A stretch of DNA of 64,000 nucleotides from Citrobacter amalonaticus (GCF_018252635.1 NZ_JAGTXM010000001.1:62122-126121); one strand, 5' to 3'. Counted from the first letter of the stretch, positions 7,938-17,981 are shown. Translations and numbers: made by a program. The notes: a model not told the origin generated them from the letters alone.

Positions 7938-8127
7938 CCCCGTCATAATTAAAGCTGCAGGTGTGTTGGCTGCTGTCACTCACCCCAGTCACTTACTTCA
8001 GTAAACTCCTGGGGATATCTGAGGGACATCCTTGTCCCTCACCAAAGGCAGCCTGTGGCTGTTCAAATTCGTTCCTGACGAATTTGTCATTCCATTGCCG
8101 CCTTCCTGCAACTTGAATTATTTAGGG
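7938..8127. repeat. ERIC element with a central insertion
   Basis: The left arm (TCACCCCAGTCACTTACTTC, then CTCCTGGGGAT) and the right arm (TTGCCGCCTTCCTGCAACTT, then GAATTATTTAGGG) match the ERIC consensus. The element is about 190 bp instead of 127 because extra sequence separates the arms at 8016-8093. The extra sequence itself contains two perfect hairpins (8021-8040 and 8064-8086). ERIC variants with insertions of this size are known in enterobacteria. Confidence 0.85.
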
Positions 8128-8138
8128 GAGCCTGGCAA

Positions 8139-9122
8139 TTAAGGAATCAGCAAACTGGAGCCCTGCGTCGCCCGACTCTCCAGTACTTCATGCGCGCGCC
8201 GTGCCTCTTTCAACGGATATTTCTGACTGTCTGCCACATCCACTTTGATCACGCCGCTGGCAATCAACGAAAACAGTTCGTTGCTGGCTTCGGTCAACTC
8301 TTCCGCGTTGGTGATATAGCCCTGAAGAGAAGGCCGCGTAGCGTACAGCGACCCTTTCTGATTCAAAATCCCCAGGTTTACGCCGGTCACCGGGCCTGAC
8401 GCGTTGCCAAAGCTAACCATCAGACCACGACGTTGCAGACAGTCCAGTGAGGCTTCCCAGGTATCCTTACCGACTGAGTCATATACCACACGGACTTTTT
8501 TACCGCCGGTTATCTCTTTTACACGCTCAACAATGTTCTCTTCGCGATAGTTAATTACCTGCCATGCGCCGGCATCCCGCGCCCGCTGCGCCTTTTGTGC
8601 GCTGCCGACGGTGCCAATCAGTTTCGCGCCCAGCGCTTTTGCCCACTGACAGGCAATCAGTCCAACGCCGCCGGCGGCCGCGTGGAACAGGAACGGTTCG
8701 TCGGGCTTGATTTCGTATGTTTTGCGCAGCAGATAAAAAACGGTCAGCCCTTTCAGGAAGGACGCAGCGGCCTGCTCATAAGAGATGGCGTCAGGCAGGA
8801 TTGCCGCTTTATCTGCCGGTACGTTGTGGACGGAACTGTAGGCGCCGAGTGCGGATTGCGCATACACCACGCGATCGCCCACGTTAATATGGCTGACGCC
8901 GCTGCCCACTTTACTGACGACGCCAGCCGCTTCGGTGCCTAAACCGCTGGGCAGCGCGGGAGGCGGATAGAGCCCACTGCGAATATAGGTATCAATAAAG
9001 TTAATGCCGATCGCTTTGTTTTCGACCTGGATTTCGTTCGCCGCCGGATCGGTGGGGGAAAAGTCCACGGCCTGAAGCACGTCAGGGCCACCATGCTTGT
9101 GAAATTCAATTCGTGTTGCCAT
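8139..9122 (-). CDS. qorA: NADPH:quinone oxidoreductase QorA
   Basis: Zinc-independent medium-chain dehydrogenase/reductase that reduces quinones with NADPH. The 327 residues match E. coli QorA in length. The N-terminal GroES-like domain contains G-T-E-A-A-G-V-V-S-K-V-G. The Rossmann domain carries A-A-A-G-G-V-G-L-I-A-C-Q-W-A-K-A-L-G, the nucleotide-binding AxGGVG motif of the quinone oxidoreductase family. The structural-zinc cysteines of alcohol dehydrogenases are absent, as expected. It is divergent from dnaB, with only 64 bp between the starts, as in E. coli. Confidence 0.96.
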   Translation of the reverse strand: MATRIEFHKHGGPDVLQAVDFSPTDPAANEIQVENKAIGINFIDTYIRSGLYPPPALPSGLGTEAAGVVSKVGSGVSHINVGDRVVYAQSALGAYSSVHNVPADKAAILPDAISYEQAAASFLKGLTVFYLLRKTYEIKPDEPFLFHAAAGGVGLIACQWAKALGAKLIGTVGSAQKAQRARDAGAWQVINYREENIVERVKEITGGKKVRVVYDSVGKDTWEASLDCLQRRGLMVSFGNASGPVTGVNLGILNQKGSLYATRPSLQGYITNAEELTEASNELFSLIASGVIKVDVADSQKYPLKEARRAHEVLESRATQGSSLLIP

Positions 9123-9186
9123 GATTTCTCCAGTATCATCGGAAGATTAGCGTCAATTCACTTTTATCTCGGTAACTCCATTCACT

Positions 9187-10602
9187 ATGGCAGGAAATAA
9201 ACCCTTCAACAAACAACAGACTGATGTCCGTGACCGCGACCCACAGGTTGCCGGACTGAAAGTACCGCCGCACTCGATTGAAGCGGAACAGTCGGTGTTG
9301 GGCGGTTTGATGCTGGATAACGAGCGCTGGGACGATGTCGCCGAGCGGGTGGTGGCGGAAGACTTTTATACCCGCCCCCATCGCCACATCTTCACCGAGA
9401 TGGGGCGGTTGCAGGAAACCGGCAGTCCGATTGACCTGATTACGCTCGCGGAATCGCTGGAGCGCCAGGGACAACTGGACAGCGTCGGCGGCTTTGCGTA
9501 TCTGGCTGAACTCTCCAAAAATACGCCAAGTGCGGCGAATATCAGCGCGTATGCGGACATCGTTCGCGAACGAGCAGTGGTGCGTGACATGATTGCCGTC
9601 GCCCATGAAATTGCCGATGCAGGGTTTGATCCGCAGGGGCGCACCAGTGAGGATTTGCTCGATCTGGCCGAGTCCCGCGTCTTTAAAATCGCGGAAAGCC
9701 GCGCTAATAAAGACGAGGGCCCGAAAAACATTGCCGATGTGCTTGACGCCACCGTGGCGCGTATCGAGCAACTGTTCCAGCAGCCGCACGATGGGGTAAC
9801 GGGTGTTAACACTGGCTATGACGATCTCAATAAAAAGACCGCTGGCTTGCAGCCGTCGGATCTGATTATCGTCGCGGCGCGTCCGTCGATGGGTAAAACC
9901 ACCTTTGCGATGAACCTCGTCGAAAATGCGGCGATGTTGCAGGATAAACCGGTTCTAATCTTCAGTCTCGAGATGCCTTCTGAGCAGATTATGATGCGTT
10001 CTCTGGCCTCGCTGTCCCGCGTGGATCAGACCCGTATTCGTACCGGGCAACTGGATGATGAGGACTGGGCGCGTATTTCCGGCACGATGGGCATTCTGCT
10101 GGAAAAACGTAATATTTATATCGATGATTCCTCCGGCCTGACGCCAACGGAAGTGCGCTCCCGCGCACGCCGTATCGCCCGTGAACACGGTGGCATCGGG
10201 CTGATTATGATCGACTACCTGCAACTGATGCGCGTGCCGTCGCTGTCTGACAACCGTACGCTGGAGATTGCTGAAATTTCCCGCTCGCTGAAAGCGCTGG
10301 CGAAGGAACTCCATGTGCCGGTTGTGGCGTTATCGCAGCTTAACCGCTCGCTGGAACAACGCGCCGATAAGCGTCCGGTCAACTCCGACCTGCGTGAATC
10401 AGGCTCCATCGAACAGGATGCCGACTTGATCATGTTTATCTACCGTGACGAGGTATATCACGAGAACAGCGATCTAAAAGGTATTGCGGAAATCATCATT
10501 GGTAAGCAGCGTAACGGCCCCATCGGGACGGTGCGACTGACCTTTAACGGACAATGGTCGCGCTTTGATAATTATGCGGGACCTCAGTACGACGACGAGT
10601 AA
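9187..10602 (+). CDS. dnaB: Replicative DNA helicase DnaB
   Basis: Hexameric 5'-3' helicase of the replication fork, loaded by DnaC and contacting DnaG primase through its N-terminal domain. The 471 residues match the E. coli length. The N-terminal domain begins V-P-P-H-S-I-E-A-E-Q-S-V-L-G-G. The RecA-like domain has Walker A A-R-P-S-M-G-K-T-T near residue 236, Walker B L-I-M-I-D-Y-L-Q-L, and the arginine-rich D-L-R-E-S-G-S-I-E-Q-D-A-D motif. No intein or insertion is seen. It is followed by an ERIC element and alr. Confidence 0.99.
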   Translation: MAGNKPFNKQQTDVRDRDPQVAGLKVPPHSIEAEQSVLGGLMLDNERWDDVAERVVAEDFYTRPHRHIFTEMGRLQETGSPIDLITLAESLERQGQLDSVGGFAYLAELSKNTPSAANISAYADIVRERAVVRDMIAVAHEIADAGFDPQGRTSEDLLDLAESRVFKIAESRANKDEGPKNIADVLDATVARIEQLFQQPHDGVTGVNTGYDDLNKKTAGLQPSDLIIVAARPSMGKTTFAMNLVENAAMLQDKPVLIFSLEMPSEQIMMRSLASLSRVDQTRIRTGQLDDEDWARISGTMGILLEKRNIYIDDSSGLTPTEVRSRARRIAREHGGIGLIMIDYLQLMRVPSLSDNRTLEIAEISRSLKALAKELHVPVVALSQLNRSLEQRADKRPVNSDLRESGSIEQDADLIMFIYRDEVYHENSDLKGIAEIIIGKQRNGPIGTVRLTFNGQWSRFDNYAGPQYDDE

Positions 10603-10603
10603 A

Positions 10604-10733
10604 TTTCCTTCACCCTTCACGCCGCAGGTGCGTTGACTGCGCTCGCTCACCCCGGTCACTTAGTTAACTAAGCTCCCGGGGATTCGCGGGCTTGTCGCCT
10701 TCCTGCAACGCGAATGGTTTTGGAAATTCTTTT
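10604..10733. repeat. ERIC element between dnaB and alr
   Basis: About 127 bp with the ERIC core: GCTCGCTCACCCCGGTCACT, an AGTTAACT centre, then CTCCCGGGGATTCG and TCGCCTTCCTGCAACGCGAA. The outer TATA ends are degraded. It fills nearly the whole dnaB-alr gap, so a dnaB-alr read-through transcript would contain the ERIC hairpin just before the alr ribosome binding site. Confidence 0.88.
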
Positions 10734-10751
10734 TTTAATGAAGGAATGATA

Positions 10752-11831
10752 ATGCAAGCGGCAACTGTAGTGATTAACCGCCGCGCTCTGCGACACAACC
10801 TGCAACGTCTGCGTGAGCTGGCACCTGCCAGTAAGCTGGTTGCGGTCGTGAAAGCGAACGCCTACGGACACGGTCTGTTAGAGACCGCGCGAACGCTCCC
10901 TGATGCTGACGCTTTTGGCGTGGCGCGGCTTGAAGAAGCGCTGCGTTTGCGCTCGGGTGGGATCACGCAACCCATCCTGCTGCTGGAAGGCTTTTTTGAG
11001 GCGTCCGATCTGCCCACCATTTCCGCGCAGCGCCTGCATACGGCGGTTCATAACCTGGAACAACTGGCCGCGCTGGAAGCCGCCGAACTGGATGAGCCGG
11101 TGACGGTGTGGATGAAGCTTGATACCGGTATGCATCGTCTGGGCGTGCTTCCCGAAGAAGCTAACGCCTTCTGGCAGCGGCTGACGCAATGCAAAAACGT
11201 GCGTCAACCGGTGAATATCGTTAGTCATTTTGCCCGAGCGGATGAGCCGGAATGTGGCGCAACCGAAAAGCAGCTTGATGTATTCAATACTTTTTGCGAA
11301 GGCAAGCCGGGGCAGCGTTCTATCGCTGCATCCGGTGGGATTCTGTTGTGGCCGCAGTCGCATTTCGACTGGGTTCGTCCGGGCATTATTCTCTACGGCG
11401 TGTCGCCGCTGGAAAGCCAGTCCACAGGGGCTGATTTCGGCTGTCAGCCGGTGATGTCGCTGACCTCCAGTCTGATCGCCGTGCGCGAGCACAAAGCAGG
11501 CGAGCCGGTGGGCTATGGCGGAACGTGGATCAGCGAACGAGATACGCGTCTTGGCGTCGTGGCGATGGGCTATGGCGATGGTTATCCCCGCGCTGCGCCA
11601 TCCGGTACGCCAGTACTGGTGAATGGTCGCGAAGTGCCGATTGTTGGTCGTGTGGCGATGGATATGATTTGTGTCGATCTTGGGCCGCAGGCGACTGACC
11701 AGGCCGGTGACCCGGTGATTTTATGGGGGGACGGTCTCCCGGTTGAACGCATTGCGGTGATGACTAAAGTTAGCGCTTACGAACTGATTACTCGCCTGAC
11801 GTCGCGGGTGGCGATGAAGTACGTAGATTAA
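10752..11831 (+). CDS. alr: Alanine racemase, biosynthetic
   Basis: PLP-dependent enzyme interconverting L- and D-alanine for peptidoglycan. From ATG 10752 (AAGGA 7 bases upstream) the product has 359 residues, the E. coli length; the longer frame to 10692 would run back into the ERIC element. The PLP lysine Lys34 lies in [10 protein letters not shown]. The second catalytic base, the Tyr of the G-Y-G-G-T-W motif near residue 255, is present, as is G-M-H-R-L-G. It lies downstream of dnaB and is followed by a REP array. Confidence 0.97.
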   Translation: MQAATVVINRRALRHNLQRLRELAPASKLVAVVKANAYGHGLLETARTLPDADAFGVARLEEALRLRSGGITQPILLLEGFFEASDLPTISAQRLHTAVHNLEQLAALEAAELDEPVTVWMKLDTGMHRLGVLPEEANAFWQRLTQCKNVRQPVNIVSHFARADEPECGATEKQLDVFNTFCEGKPGQRSIAASGGILLWPQSHFDWVRPGIILYGVSPLESQSTGADFGCQPVMSLTSSLIAVREHKAGEPVGYGGTWISERDTRLGVVAMGYGDGYPRAAPSGTPVLVNGREVPIVGRVAMDMICVDLGPQATDQAGDPVILWGDGLPVERIAVMTKVSAYELITRLTSRVAMKYVD

Positions 11832-11841
11832 GTCCGCCGGA

Positions 11842-12077
11842 TCCTGCCGGATGGCGCTACGCTTATCCGGCCTACAAGATGTGCCGGGATGCTGGATAGC
11901 GCTACGCTTATCCGGCCTACAAGATGTGCCGGGATGCTGGATAGCGCTACGCTTATCCGGCCTACAAGATGTGTCGGGATGCTGGATAGCGCTACGCTTA
12001 TCCGGCTTACAGCATTTACCCTATATCGCGCACTGACCGTAGGCCGGATGAGGCGTTTACGCCGCCATCCGGCAATA
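11842..12077. repeat. REP/BIME tandem array (45-bp period) between alr and tyrB
   Basis: Three full 45-bp units and a partial fourth begin at 11854, 11899, 11944 and 11989. Each contains GCGCTACGCTTATCCGGCCT. An inverted REP (12039-12075, GTAGGCCGGATGAGGCG) closes the array. The units are nearly identical, suggesting recent amplification. Apparent open frames across it are REP translations, not genes. The array takes up most of the 326-bp gap. Confidence 0.93.
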
Positions 12078-12157
12078 TTCCCACCAGGCGCTCGATCTTC
12101 CTCTCAATCCGGTTTATTGTGTCTTAACCCCTGCCTGTAAACCTGGAGAACCATCGA

Positions 12158-13351
12158 GTGTTTCAAAAAGTTGACGCCTACGCTGGCGACCCGATTCTGT
12201 CACTCATGGAGCGGTTCAAAGAAGACCCGCGCAGTGACAAAGTGAATCTGAGTATCGGTCTGTATTACAACGAAGACGGGATCATCCCACAGTTGAAAGC
12301 CGTGGCGGAAGCCGAAGCGCGTCTTAACGCGCAGCCGCACGGTGCCTCGCTGTATCTGCCGATGGAAGGGTTGAATACCTATCGTCATACTATCGCACCA
12401 TTACTGTTTGGGGCTGACCATCCGGTTCTCCGGCAGCAACGTGTGGCGACGATCCAGACATTGGGCGGCTCTGGTGCGCTGAAAGTGGGTGCCGATTTCC
12501 TCAAGCGCTATTTCCCGGATTCCGGCGTGTGGGTCAGCGACCCGACGTGGGAAAACCATATCGCGATTTTTGAAGGGGCGGGTTTTAACGTCAGCACGTA
12601 TCCCTGGTACGACAATGCCACCAACGGCGTGCGCTTCAACGATCTGCTGGCAACCCTGAAAACGCTGCCTGCGCGCAGTATCGTCCTGCTGCATCCTTGC
12701 TGCCACAACCCGACCGGTGCAGATTTAACGCACGCGCAGTGGGATGCGGTTATTGAGATCCTGAAAGCGGGCGATCTGATCCCGTTCCTCGACATTGCTT
12801 ATCAGGGATTTGGTGCCGGTATGGACGATGATGCCTATGCTATCCGCGCGATGGCCAGCGCCGGACTGCCTGCACTGGTCAGCAACTCGTTCTCGAAAAT
12901 CTTCTCTCTGTATGGCGAGCGTGTTGGCGGGCTTTCTGTCGTCTGTGAAGATGCAACTACCGCAGGTCGCGTGCTGGGGCAACTGAAGGCGACCGTACGC
13001 CGTAACTACTCCAGCCCGCCGAACTTTGGGGGGCAGGTGGTCGCGATGGTGCTCGGCGACGACGCGCTAAAAACCAGTTGGTTGGCGGAAGTGGAGGCAA
13101 TGCGCACCCGCATTCTGGCCATGCGTCAGGAGCTGGTTAACGTGCTAACCGCCACGATTCCTGGGCGAAGTTTCGACTATCTACTGCAACAGCGCGGCAT
13201 GTTCAGCTATACCGGACTGAGCGCGGCTCAGGTCGATCGCCTGCGCGACGAGTTTGGCGTCTATCTGATCGCCAGCGGGCGTATGTGCGTGGCTGGATTG
13301 AACTCAGCTAACGTTCAGCGCGTTGCTAAGGCCTTTGCTGCGGTCATGTAA
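12158..13351 (+). CDS. tyrB: Aromatic-amino-acid aminotransferase TyrB
   Basis: PLP-dependent class I aminotransferase making tyrosine and phenylalanine (and leucine) in the last biosynthetic step. The 397 residues match E. coli TyrB. The PLP lysine is Lys247 in [10 protein letters not shown], with [11 protein letters not shown] and the C-terminal [10 protein letters not shown] containing the substrate-carboxylate arginine. The start is GTG 12158, preceded by GGAGAA, as in E. coli. TyrR control is known for E. coli, but I could not identify clear TyrR boxes next to the REP array. Confidence 0.97.
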   Translation: MFQKVDAYAGDPILSLMERFKEDPRSDKVNLSIGLYYNEDGIIPQLKAVAEAEARLNAQPHGASLYLPMEGLNTYRHTIAPLLFGADHPVLRQQRVATIQTLGGSGALKVGADFLKRYFPDSGVWVSDPTWENHIAIFEGAGFNVSTYPWYDNATNGVRFNDLLATLKTLPARSIVLLHPCCHNPTGADLTHAQWDAVIEILKAGDLIPFLDIAYQGFGAGMDDDAYAIRAMASAGLPALVSNSFSKIFSLYGERVGGLSVVCEDATTAGRVLGQLKATVRRNYSSPPNFGGQVVAMVLGDDALKTSWLAEVEAMRTRILAMRQELVNVLTATIPGRSFDYLLQQRGMFSYTGLSAAQVDRLRDEFGVYLIASGRMCVAGLNSANVQRVAKAFAAVM

Positions 13352-13354
13352 TCT

Positions 13355-13389
13355 GTAAGCCGGATAAGGTGGTATGCCACCTTATCCTG
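13355..13389. terminator. REP-like hairpin after tyrB
   Basis: Perfect 11-bp stem GGATAAGGTGG (13362-13372) and CCACCTTATCC (13377-13387) with a TATG loop. It has no T-run and resembles a REP unit. It may act as the 3' end stabiliser of tyrB mRNA. Confidence 0.55.
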
Positions 13390-13549
13390 TCTCCCCATTA
13401 ACATGCCCATGCTTATGTGATCCTGCTCCTTTTCCGGGACAAAACCGCAGAAAATCCTTCCTTTCACCTGCCGTCAGGGTTATGGTCAGAGAGTTTTTTG
13501 AACAGTCGGTCTAATAAAATGATAACTAAATGACTTAACAGGGAAAAAT

Positions 13550-14263
13550 ATGCGAAGGCTCACACTGGCGCTGAGCGCCATCTGCTTGTTATTCACCTTA
13601 AACCATCCCGCCAGCGCGCTGGCCTCTTCTCCTTCTCCGCTGAATCCTGGCACTAACGTTGCGAAACTCGCGGAACAGGCCCCTATTCACTGGGTTTCCG
13701 TCGCGCAGATCGAAAACACGCTGACCGGTCGTCCGCCAATGGCTGTCGGTTTTGACATTGATGACACCGTGCTATTTTCTAGTCCTGGCTTCTGGCGCGG
13801 AAAGAAAACCTGGTCTCCGGACAGCGAAACGTATCTGAATAACCCGGCATTCTGGGAGAAAATGAACAACGGCTGGGATGAGTTCAGTATTCCAAAAGAG
13901 GTCGCGCGTCAGCTAATCGACATGCACGTCCGTCGTGGCGACAGCATCTTTTTTATCACCGGCCGTTCACCGACCAAAACCGAAACCGTATCGAAAACAT
14001 TGGCAGATAACTTCCACATTCCCGCGGCAAATATGAATCCGGTGATTTTTGCCGGCGATAAGTCCGGTCAGAACACCAAAACGCAGTGGTTGCAGGATAA
14101 AAATATCCGCATGTTCTATGGCGACTCGGATAACGACATCACCGCCGCGCGTGATGCGGGCATTCGTGGGATCCGTATTCTGCGCGCCTCAAACTCGACC
14201 TACAGACCGTTACCGCAGGCTGGCGCGTATGGTGAAGAGGTGATTATAAACTCGGAGTATTAA
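13550..14263 (+). CDS. aphA: Class B acid phosphatase AphA
   Basis: Periplasmic non-specific phosphatase and phosphotransferase of the HAD/DDDD superfamily, active on nucleotides. The 237 residues match the E. coli length. A signal peptide ([12 protein letters not shown], cleavage near A-S-A-L-A around residue 25) precedes the catalytic motif [12 protein letters not shown], with nucleophile Asp69 and Asp71. The C-terminal Y-G-D-S-D-N-D-I motif completes the Mg site. The ATG at 13550 follows an AGGGAAAAAT sequence. It is followed by a likely terminator and then an ERIC element. Confidence 0.97.
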   Translation: MRRLTLALSAICLLFTLNHPASALASSPSPLNPGTNVAKLAEQAPIHWVSVAQIENTLTGRPPMAVGFDIDDTVLFSSPGFWRGKKTWSPDSETYLNNPAFWEKMNNGWDEFSIPKEVARQLIDMHVRRGDSIFFITGRSPTKTETVSKTLADNFHIPAANMNPVIFAGDKSGQNTKTQWLQDKNIRMFYGDSDNDITAARDAGIRGIRILRASNSTYRPLPQAGAYGEEVIINSEY

Positions 14264-14265
14264 CA

Positions 14266-14318
14266 GGCAGGTCGGCATTTGTTGTTTTTTTAAACAAAAT
14301 TGACCTGCCAGCTTTTAC
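14266..14318 (+). terminator. Probable terminator of aphA
   Basis: GGCAGGTC (14266-14273) pairs with GACCTGCC (14302-14309). An inner TTTGTT/AACAAA pair flanks a run of seven T. Either the outer stem followed by AGCTTTT or the inner hairpin could end transcription. Confidence 0.5.
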
Positions 14319-14344
14319 CTTTTGCTGTCTTGCTGCACACTGAG

Positions 14345-14471
14345 TATACCCGTCATACTTCAAGCTGCTTATGCGTTGGCTGCACCCGCTCACCCCGGTC
14401 ACTTACTCAAGTAAGCTCCCGGGGACTCACAGGTTTGCCGCCTTTAAGCAACTCGAATTATTTTGGGTATA
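14345..14471. repeat. Complete 127-bp ERIC element
   Basis: It runs exactly from TATACCCGTCATACTTCAAG to the inverted end GAATTATTTTGGGTATA, 127 bp, with the CTCACCCCGGTCACTTACTC and AAGTAAGCTCCCGGGG core. This is the most intact copy in the window. It stands between aphA and yjbR, where E. coli carries yjbQ. Confidence 0.95.
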
Positions 14472-14514
14472 GATGACATTTCAGTGGAGCATCACGCTTG
14501 CAAGGGGAATCATG

Positions 14515-14865
14515 ATGACCAATTCGGAGTTACTGCAATACTGCATGGCGAAAATCGGCGCGGAGCAGAGTGTGCACAGTGACTGGAAAGCCACACAAAT
14601 CAAAGTTGAAGATGTGCTCTTTGCCATGGTGAAAGAGGTGGATGATCGCCCGGCGGTATCTCTGAAAACCAGCCCCGAACTGGCGGAATTGTTACGCCAG
14701 AAGCACAGCGATGTGCGTCCGAGCCGACATCTTAATAAGGCACACTGGAGCACCGTCTACCTCGACGGCTCGCTGCCGGATTCACAAATCTATTATCTGG
14801 TTGATGCGTCGTACCAACAGGCCGTCAATACCCTACCGGAAGAGAAACGCAAACAGTTGCAATGA
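14515..14865 (+). CDS. yjbR: MmcQ/YjbR family protein YjbR
   Basis: A 116-residue cytoplasmic protein of the MmcQ/YjbR family with a double-wing DNA-binding-like fold; its function is not established. The core A-E-Q-S-V-H-S-D-W-K-A-T-Q-I-K-V and S-R-H-L-N-K-A-H-W-S-T-V is that of E. coli YjbR. ATGs occur at 14512 and 14515; AGGGG at 14503-14507 is 7 bases from the second, which gives the family start M-T-N-S-E-L-L. The frame opens upstream into the ERIC element, which is not coding. E. coli yjbQ, normally just upstream, is missing. Confidence 0.92.
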   Translation: MTNSELLQYCMAKIGAEQSVHSDWKATQIKVEDVLFAMVKEVDDRPAVSLKTSPELAELLRQKHSDVRPSRHLNKAHWSTVYLDGSLPDSQIYYLVDASYQQAVNTLPEEKRKQLQ

Positions 14866-14867
14866 AC

Positions 14868-14905
14868 AACGCCGTTCACATCTTCACATGAACGGCGTTT
14901 TGCGT
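14868..14905. terminator. Terminator between convergent yjbR and uvrA
   Basis: Perfect 11-bp stem AACGCCGTTCA (14868-14878) and TGAACGGCGTT (14889-14899), followed by TTGCGTTTT on the plus strand. It ends yjbR and probably also uvrA, whose stop is 2 bases away. Confidence 0.85.
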
Positions 14906-14906
14906 T

Positions 14907-17729
14907 TTACAGCATCGGTTTGAGGAAGCGAGCAGTATGTGATGCTTCACATTCCGCCACGGTCTCAGGCGTACCGGAGACGAGGATTTCCCCTCCGCCG
15001 CTACCGCCTTCAGGGCCCAGGTCGACGATCCAGTCCGCCGTTTTGATGACGTCCAGGTTGTGCTCAATCACCACGATGGTGTTCCCCTGGTCGCGTAACT
15101 GATGGAGCACGTCCAGCAACTGCTGAATATCGGCGAAGTGCAGACCGGTGGTCGGTTCATCCAGAATATAGAGCGTTTGACCGGTACCGCGTTTCGACAG
15201 TTCGCGTGCGAGCTTCACGCGCTGCGCTTCACCGCCGGAAAGCGTCGTCGCCGACTGACCGAGACGAATGTAGGTCAGACCGACGTCCATCAGGGTTTGC
15301 AGCTTACGCGCCAGCGCCGGGACGGCATCAAAGAATTCACGCGCTTCTTCGATAGTCATATCCAGCACTTCGTGGATGGTTTTGCCCTTGTACTTAATCT
15401 CCAGCGTTTCGCGATTATAGCGCTTGCCTTTGCACTGGTCGCACGGCACGTAAATATCCGGCAGAAAGTGCATTTCGACTTTAATCACGCCATCGCCCTG
15501 GCAGGCTTCGCAACGCCCGCCGCGAACGTTAAAGCTGAAACGCCCCGGCGTATAGCCGCGCGAGCGCGACTCCGGCACGCCGGCAAACAGTTCTCGCACC
15601 GGCGTAAACACCCCGGTATAGGTCGCCGGGTTGGAACGCGGCGTCCGGCCAATCGGGCTCTGATCGATGTCGATCACTTTGTCGAAATGCTCCAGCCCTT
15701 GCACGTCGCGATACGGTGCCGGTTCGGCGATCGTCGCGCCGTTCAACTGACGTTGAGCAATCGGGAACAGCGTATCGTTGATCAACGTTGATTTACCAGA
15801 ACCCGACACGCCGGTGATGCAGGTAAACAGTCCTACCGGCAGTGTCAACGTCACGTCTTTCAGGTTGTTGCCGCGCGCGCCGGTCAGTTTCAGCACTTTT
15901 TCCGGGTTCGCCGGGACGCGCTGTTTAGGCACTTCAATTTTGCGTTTGCCGCTCATGTACTGGCCGGTCAGGGACTCCGGCACCGCCATAATCGCTTCCA
16001 GCGGACCTTCGGCAACCACTTCGCCGCCGTGGACGCCGGCGCCCGGACCAATATCAATCACGTGATCGGCGGCGCGAATCGCATCTTCATCGTGCTCCAC
16101 CACAATCACGGTATTGCCGAGATTGCGCAGGTGGATCAGCGTTCCCAGCAGACGTTCGTTATCGCGCTGGTGAAGGCCGATGGACGGTTCATCCAGTACG
16201 TACATCACGCCGACCAGACCGGCACCAATCTGGCTTGCCAGACGAATACGCTGGGCTTCACCACCGGAGAGCGTTTCCGCGGAACGGGACAGCGTCAGGT
16301 AGTTGAGGCCAACGTTGACCAGGAACTTGAGGCGGTCGCCAATCTCTTTGAGGATTTTCTCTGCAATCTTCGCCCGTTGACCGGCGAGTTTTAGATTGTT
16401 GAAGAAGTCCATTGCATGGCCGATGCTCATGTCGGAGATGGTTGGCAGCGGCGTATTCTCAACGAAGACGTGGCGCGCTTCGCGACGCAGACGGGTTCCT
16501 TCACAGCTGGCGCACGGGCGGTTGCTGATGAACTTGGCGAGTTCTTCACGTACGGCACTGGATTCCGTCTCTTTATAGCGGCGTTCCATATTGTGCAGTA
16601 CGCCTTCAAACGGATGGCGGCGCACGGAAGTGTCGCCACGATCGTTCATATATTTGAATTCAATATTCTCTTTGCCGGAACCATACAGCACCACTTTGTG
16701 TACGTTCGCACTCAGGCTGGCCCACGGGGCTTCAACATCAAACTTATAGTGCTCCGCCAGCGATTTCAGCATCTGGAAGTAATAGAAATTGCGGCGGTCC
16801 CAGCCGCGGATGGCCCCACCCGCCAGCGACAGCTCAGGGTTCTGGATCACGCGATCGGGGTCGAAATATTGCTGTACGCCGAGCCCATCGCAGGTCGGGC
16901 AGGCGCCCGCCGGGTTGTTAAAGGAGAACAGGCGCGGTTCCAGTTCGCGCATGCTGTAGCCGCAGATCGGGCAAGCAAAGTTGGCGGAAAAGAGCAGTTC
17001 TTCTGCTTTTTCGTCGTCCATATCGGCCACCACTGCCGTCCCGCCGGAAAGCTCGAGCGCGGTCTCAAACGATTCCGCCAGACGGGTGCTGAGATCGTCA
17101 CGCACTTTGAAACGATCGATCACCACCTCGATGGTGTGTTTCTTCTGCAGTTCCAGCTTTGGCGGATCGGAGAGGTCACATACTTCGCCATCAATACGGG
17201 CGCGGATATAACCCTGGCTTGCCAGGTTTTCCAGCGTTTTGGTGTGCTCGCCCTTACGCTCTTTAATCACCGGCGCCAGCAGCATCAGGCGCTTGCCTTC
17301 TGGTTGCGACAGGACATTATCCACCATCTGGCTTACGGTCTGCGCCGCCAGCGGAACATCGTGATCCGGGCAGCGCGGTTCGCCAACGCGGGCAAACAGC
17401 AGACGCAGGTAGTCGTGGATCTCGGTGATGGTGCCGACCGTGGAGCGCGGGTTATGGGACGTCGATTTCTGTTCAATCGAGATGGCGGGAGACAGCCCCT
17501 CAATATGATCGACATCCGGCTTTTCCATTAGCGACAGAAACTGACGCGCATAGGCAGAAAGGGATTCAACGTAACGACGCTGCCCTTCGGCATACAAGGT
17601 GTCGAAAGCGAGCGAGGATTTGCCAGACCCCGAAAGCCCTGTCACGACAATGAGTTTGTCGCGGGGGATGACGAGGTTGATGTTTTTGAGATTATGGGTG
17701 CGGGCGCCCCGAACTTCGATCTTATCCAT
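14907..17729 (-). CDS. uvrA: Excinuclease ABC subunit A
   Basis: Damage-recognition ATPase of nucleotide excision repair; works with UvrB and UvrC. The 940 residues match E. coli. Two ABC ATPase modules are visible, with Walker A motifs G-L-S-G-S-G-K-S-S near residue 31 and G-V-S-G-S-G-K-S-T near residue 640. Signature sequences are [12 protein letters not shown] and [12 protein letters not shown]. Zinc-binding cysteines occur as CPIC...CPTC and CEAC...CDQC. It is divergent from ssb, sharing a 252-bp region with one SOS box, so it is SOS-inducible. Confidence 0.99.
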   Translation of the reverse strand: MDKIEVRGARTHNLKNINLVIPRDKLIVVTGLSGSGKSSLAFDTLYAEGQRRYVESLSAYARQFLSLMEKPDVDHIEGLSPAISIEQKSTSHNPRSTVGTITEIHDYLRLLFARVGEPRCPDHDVPLAAQTVSQMVDNVLSQPEGKRLMLLAPVIKERKGEHTKTLENLASQGYIRARIDGEVCDLSDPPKLELQKKHTIEVVIDRFKVRDDLSTRLAESFETALELSGGTAVVADMDDEKAEELLFSANFACPICGYSMRELEPRLFSFNNPAGACPTCDGLGVQQYFDPDRVIQNPELSLAGGAIRGWDRRNFYYFQMLKSLAEHYKFDVEAPWASLSANVHKVVLYGSGKENIEFKYMNDRGDTSVRRHPFEGVLHNMERRYKETESSAVREELAKFISNRPCASCEGTRLRREARHVFVENTPLPTISDMSIGHAMDFFNNLKLAGQRAKIAEKILKEIGDRLKFLVNVGLNYLTLSRSAETLSGGEAQRIRLASQIGAGLVGVMYVLDEPSIGLHQRDNERLLGTLIHLRNLGNTVIVVEHDEDAIRAADHVIDIGPGAGVHGGEVVAEGPLEAIMAVPESLTGQYMSGKRKIEVPKQRVPANPEKVLKLTGARGNNLKDVTLTLPVGLFTCITGVSGSGKSTLINDTLFPIAQRQLNGATIAEPAPYRDVQGLEHFDKVIDIDQSPIGRTPRSNPATYTGVFTPVRELFAGVPESRSRGYTPGRFSFNVRGGRCEACQGDGVIKVEMHFLPDIYVPCDQCKGKRYNRETLEIKYKGKTIHEVLDMTIEEAREFFDAVPALARKLQTLMDVGLTYIRLGQSATTLSGGEAQRVKLARELSKRGTGQTLYILDEPTTGLHFADIQQLLDVLHQLRDQGNTIVVIEHNLDVIKTADWIVDLGPEGGSGGGEILVSGTPETVAECEASHTARFLKPML

Positions 17730-17816
17730 TCACCTTTCCCGGATTAAACGCTTTTTTGCCCGGCGCAGCAGGGTGCCACCGGCGATCACAAACGGTTAAT
17801 TATGACACAATAAAAC

Positions 17817-17832
17817 CTGAATGGATATACAG
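17817..17832. promoter_or_regulatory. LexA (SOS) box shared by uvrA and ssb
   Basis: CTGAATGGATATACAG fits CTG-N10-CAG and closely resembles the E. coli uvrA-ssb operator. It lies 88 bp from the uvrA start and 150 bp from ssb, consistent with the known stronger control of uvrA. Confidence 0.9.
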
Positions 17833-17981
17833 TATTGGAATGCAAAACGCAGAGTCTTATGTAACAATGTCCGGCTGAAGTTGTTTCGCGGAATCCGCGT
17901 CGCAACGTAGTAAAATCGCTATTGGTAATGCTACAATCGCGCGTTTACACTTATTAAGAAACGTTTTCAGGAGACTCGATC

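Noticed and set aside
11842-12077. CRISPR array
   Set aside because: Regular repeats, but the spacers are identical too and the units are REP palindromes; there are no cas genes. The same applies to 47304-47531.
11851-12140. Open frames of 61-83 residues across the alr-tyrB gap
   Set aside because: They are translations of REP tandem units (15-residue repeats) and lack ribosome binding sites.
16416-17531. 371-codon frame on the plus strand opposite uvrA
   Set aside because: It is a long shadow frame of the GC-rich uvrA gene; the product has low-complexity, His/Arg-rich composition and no family resemblance.
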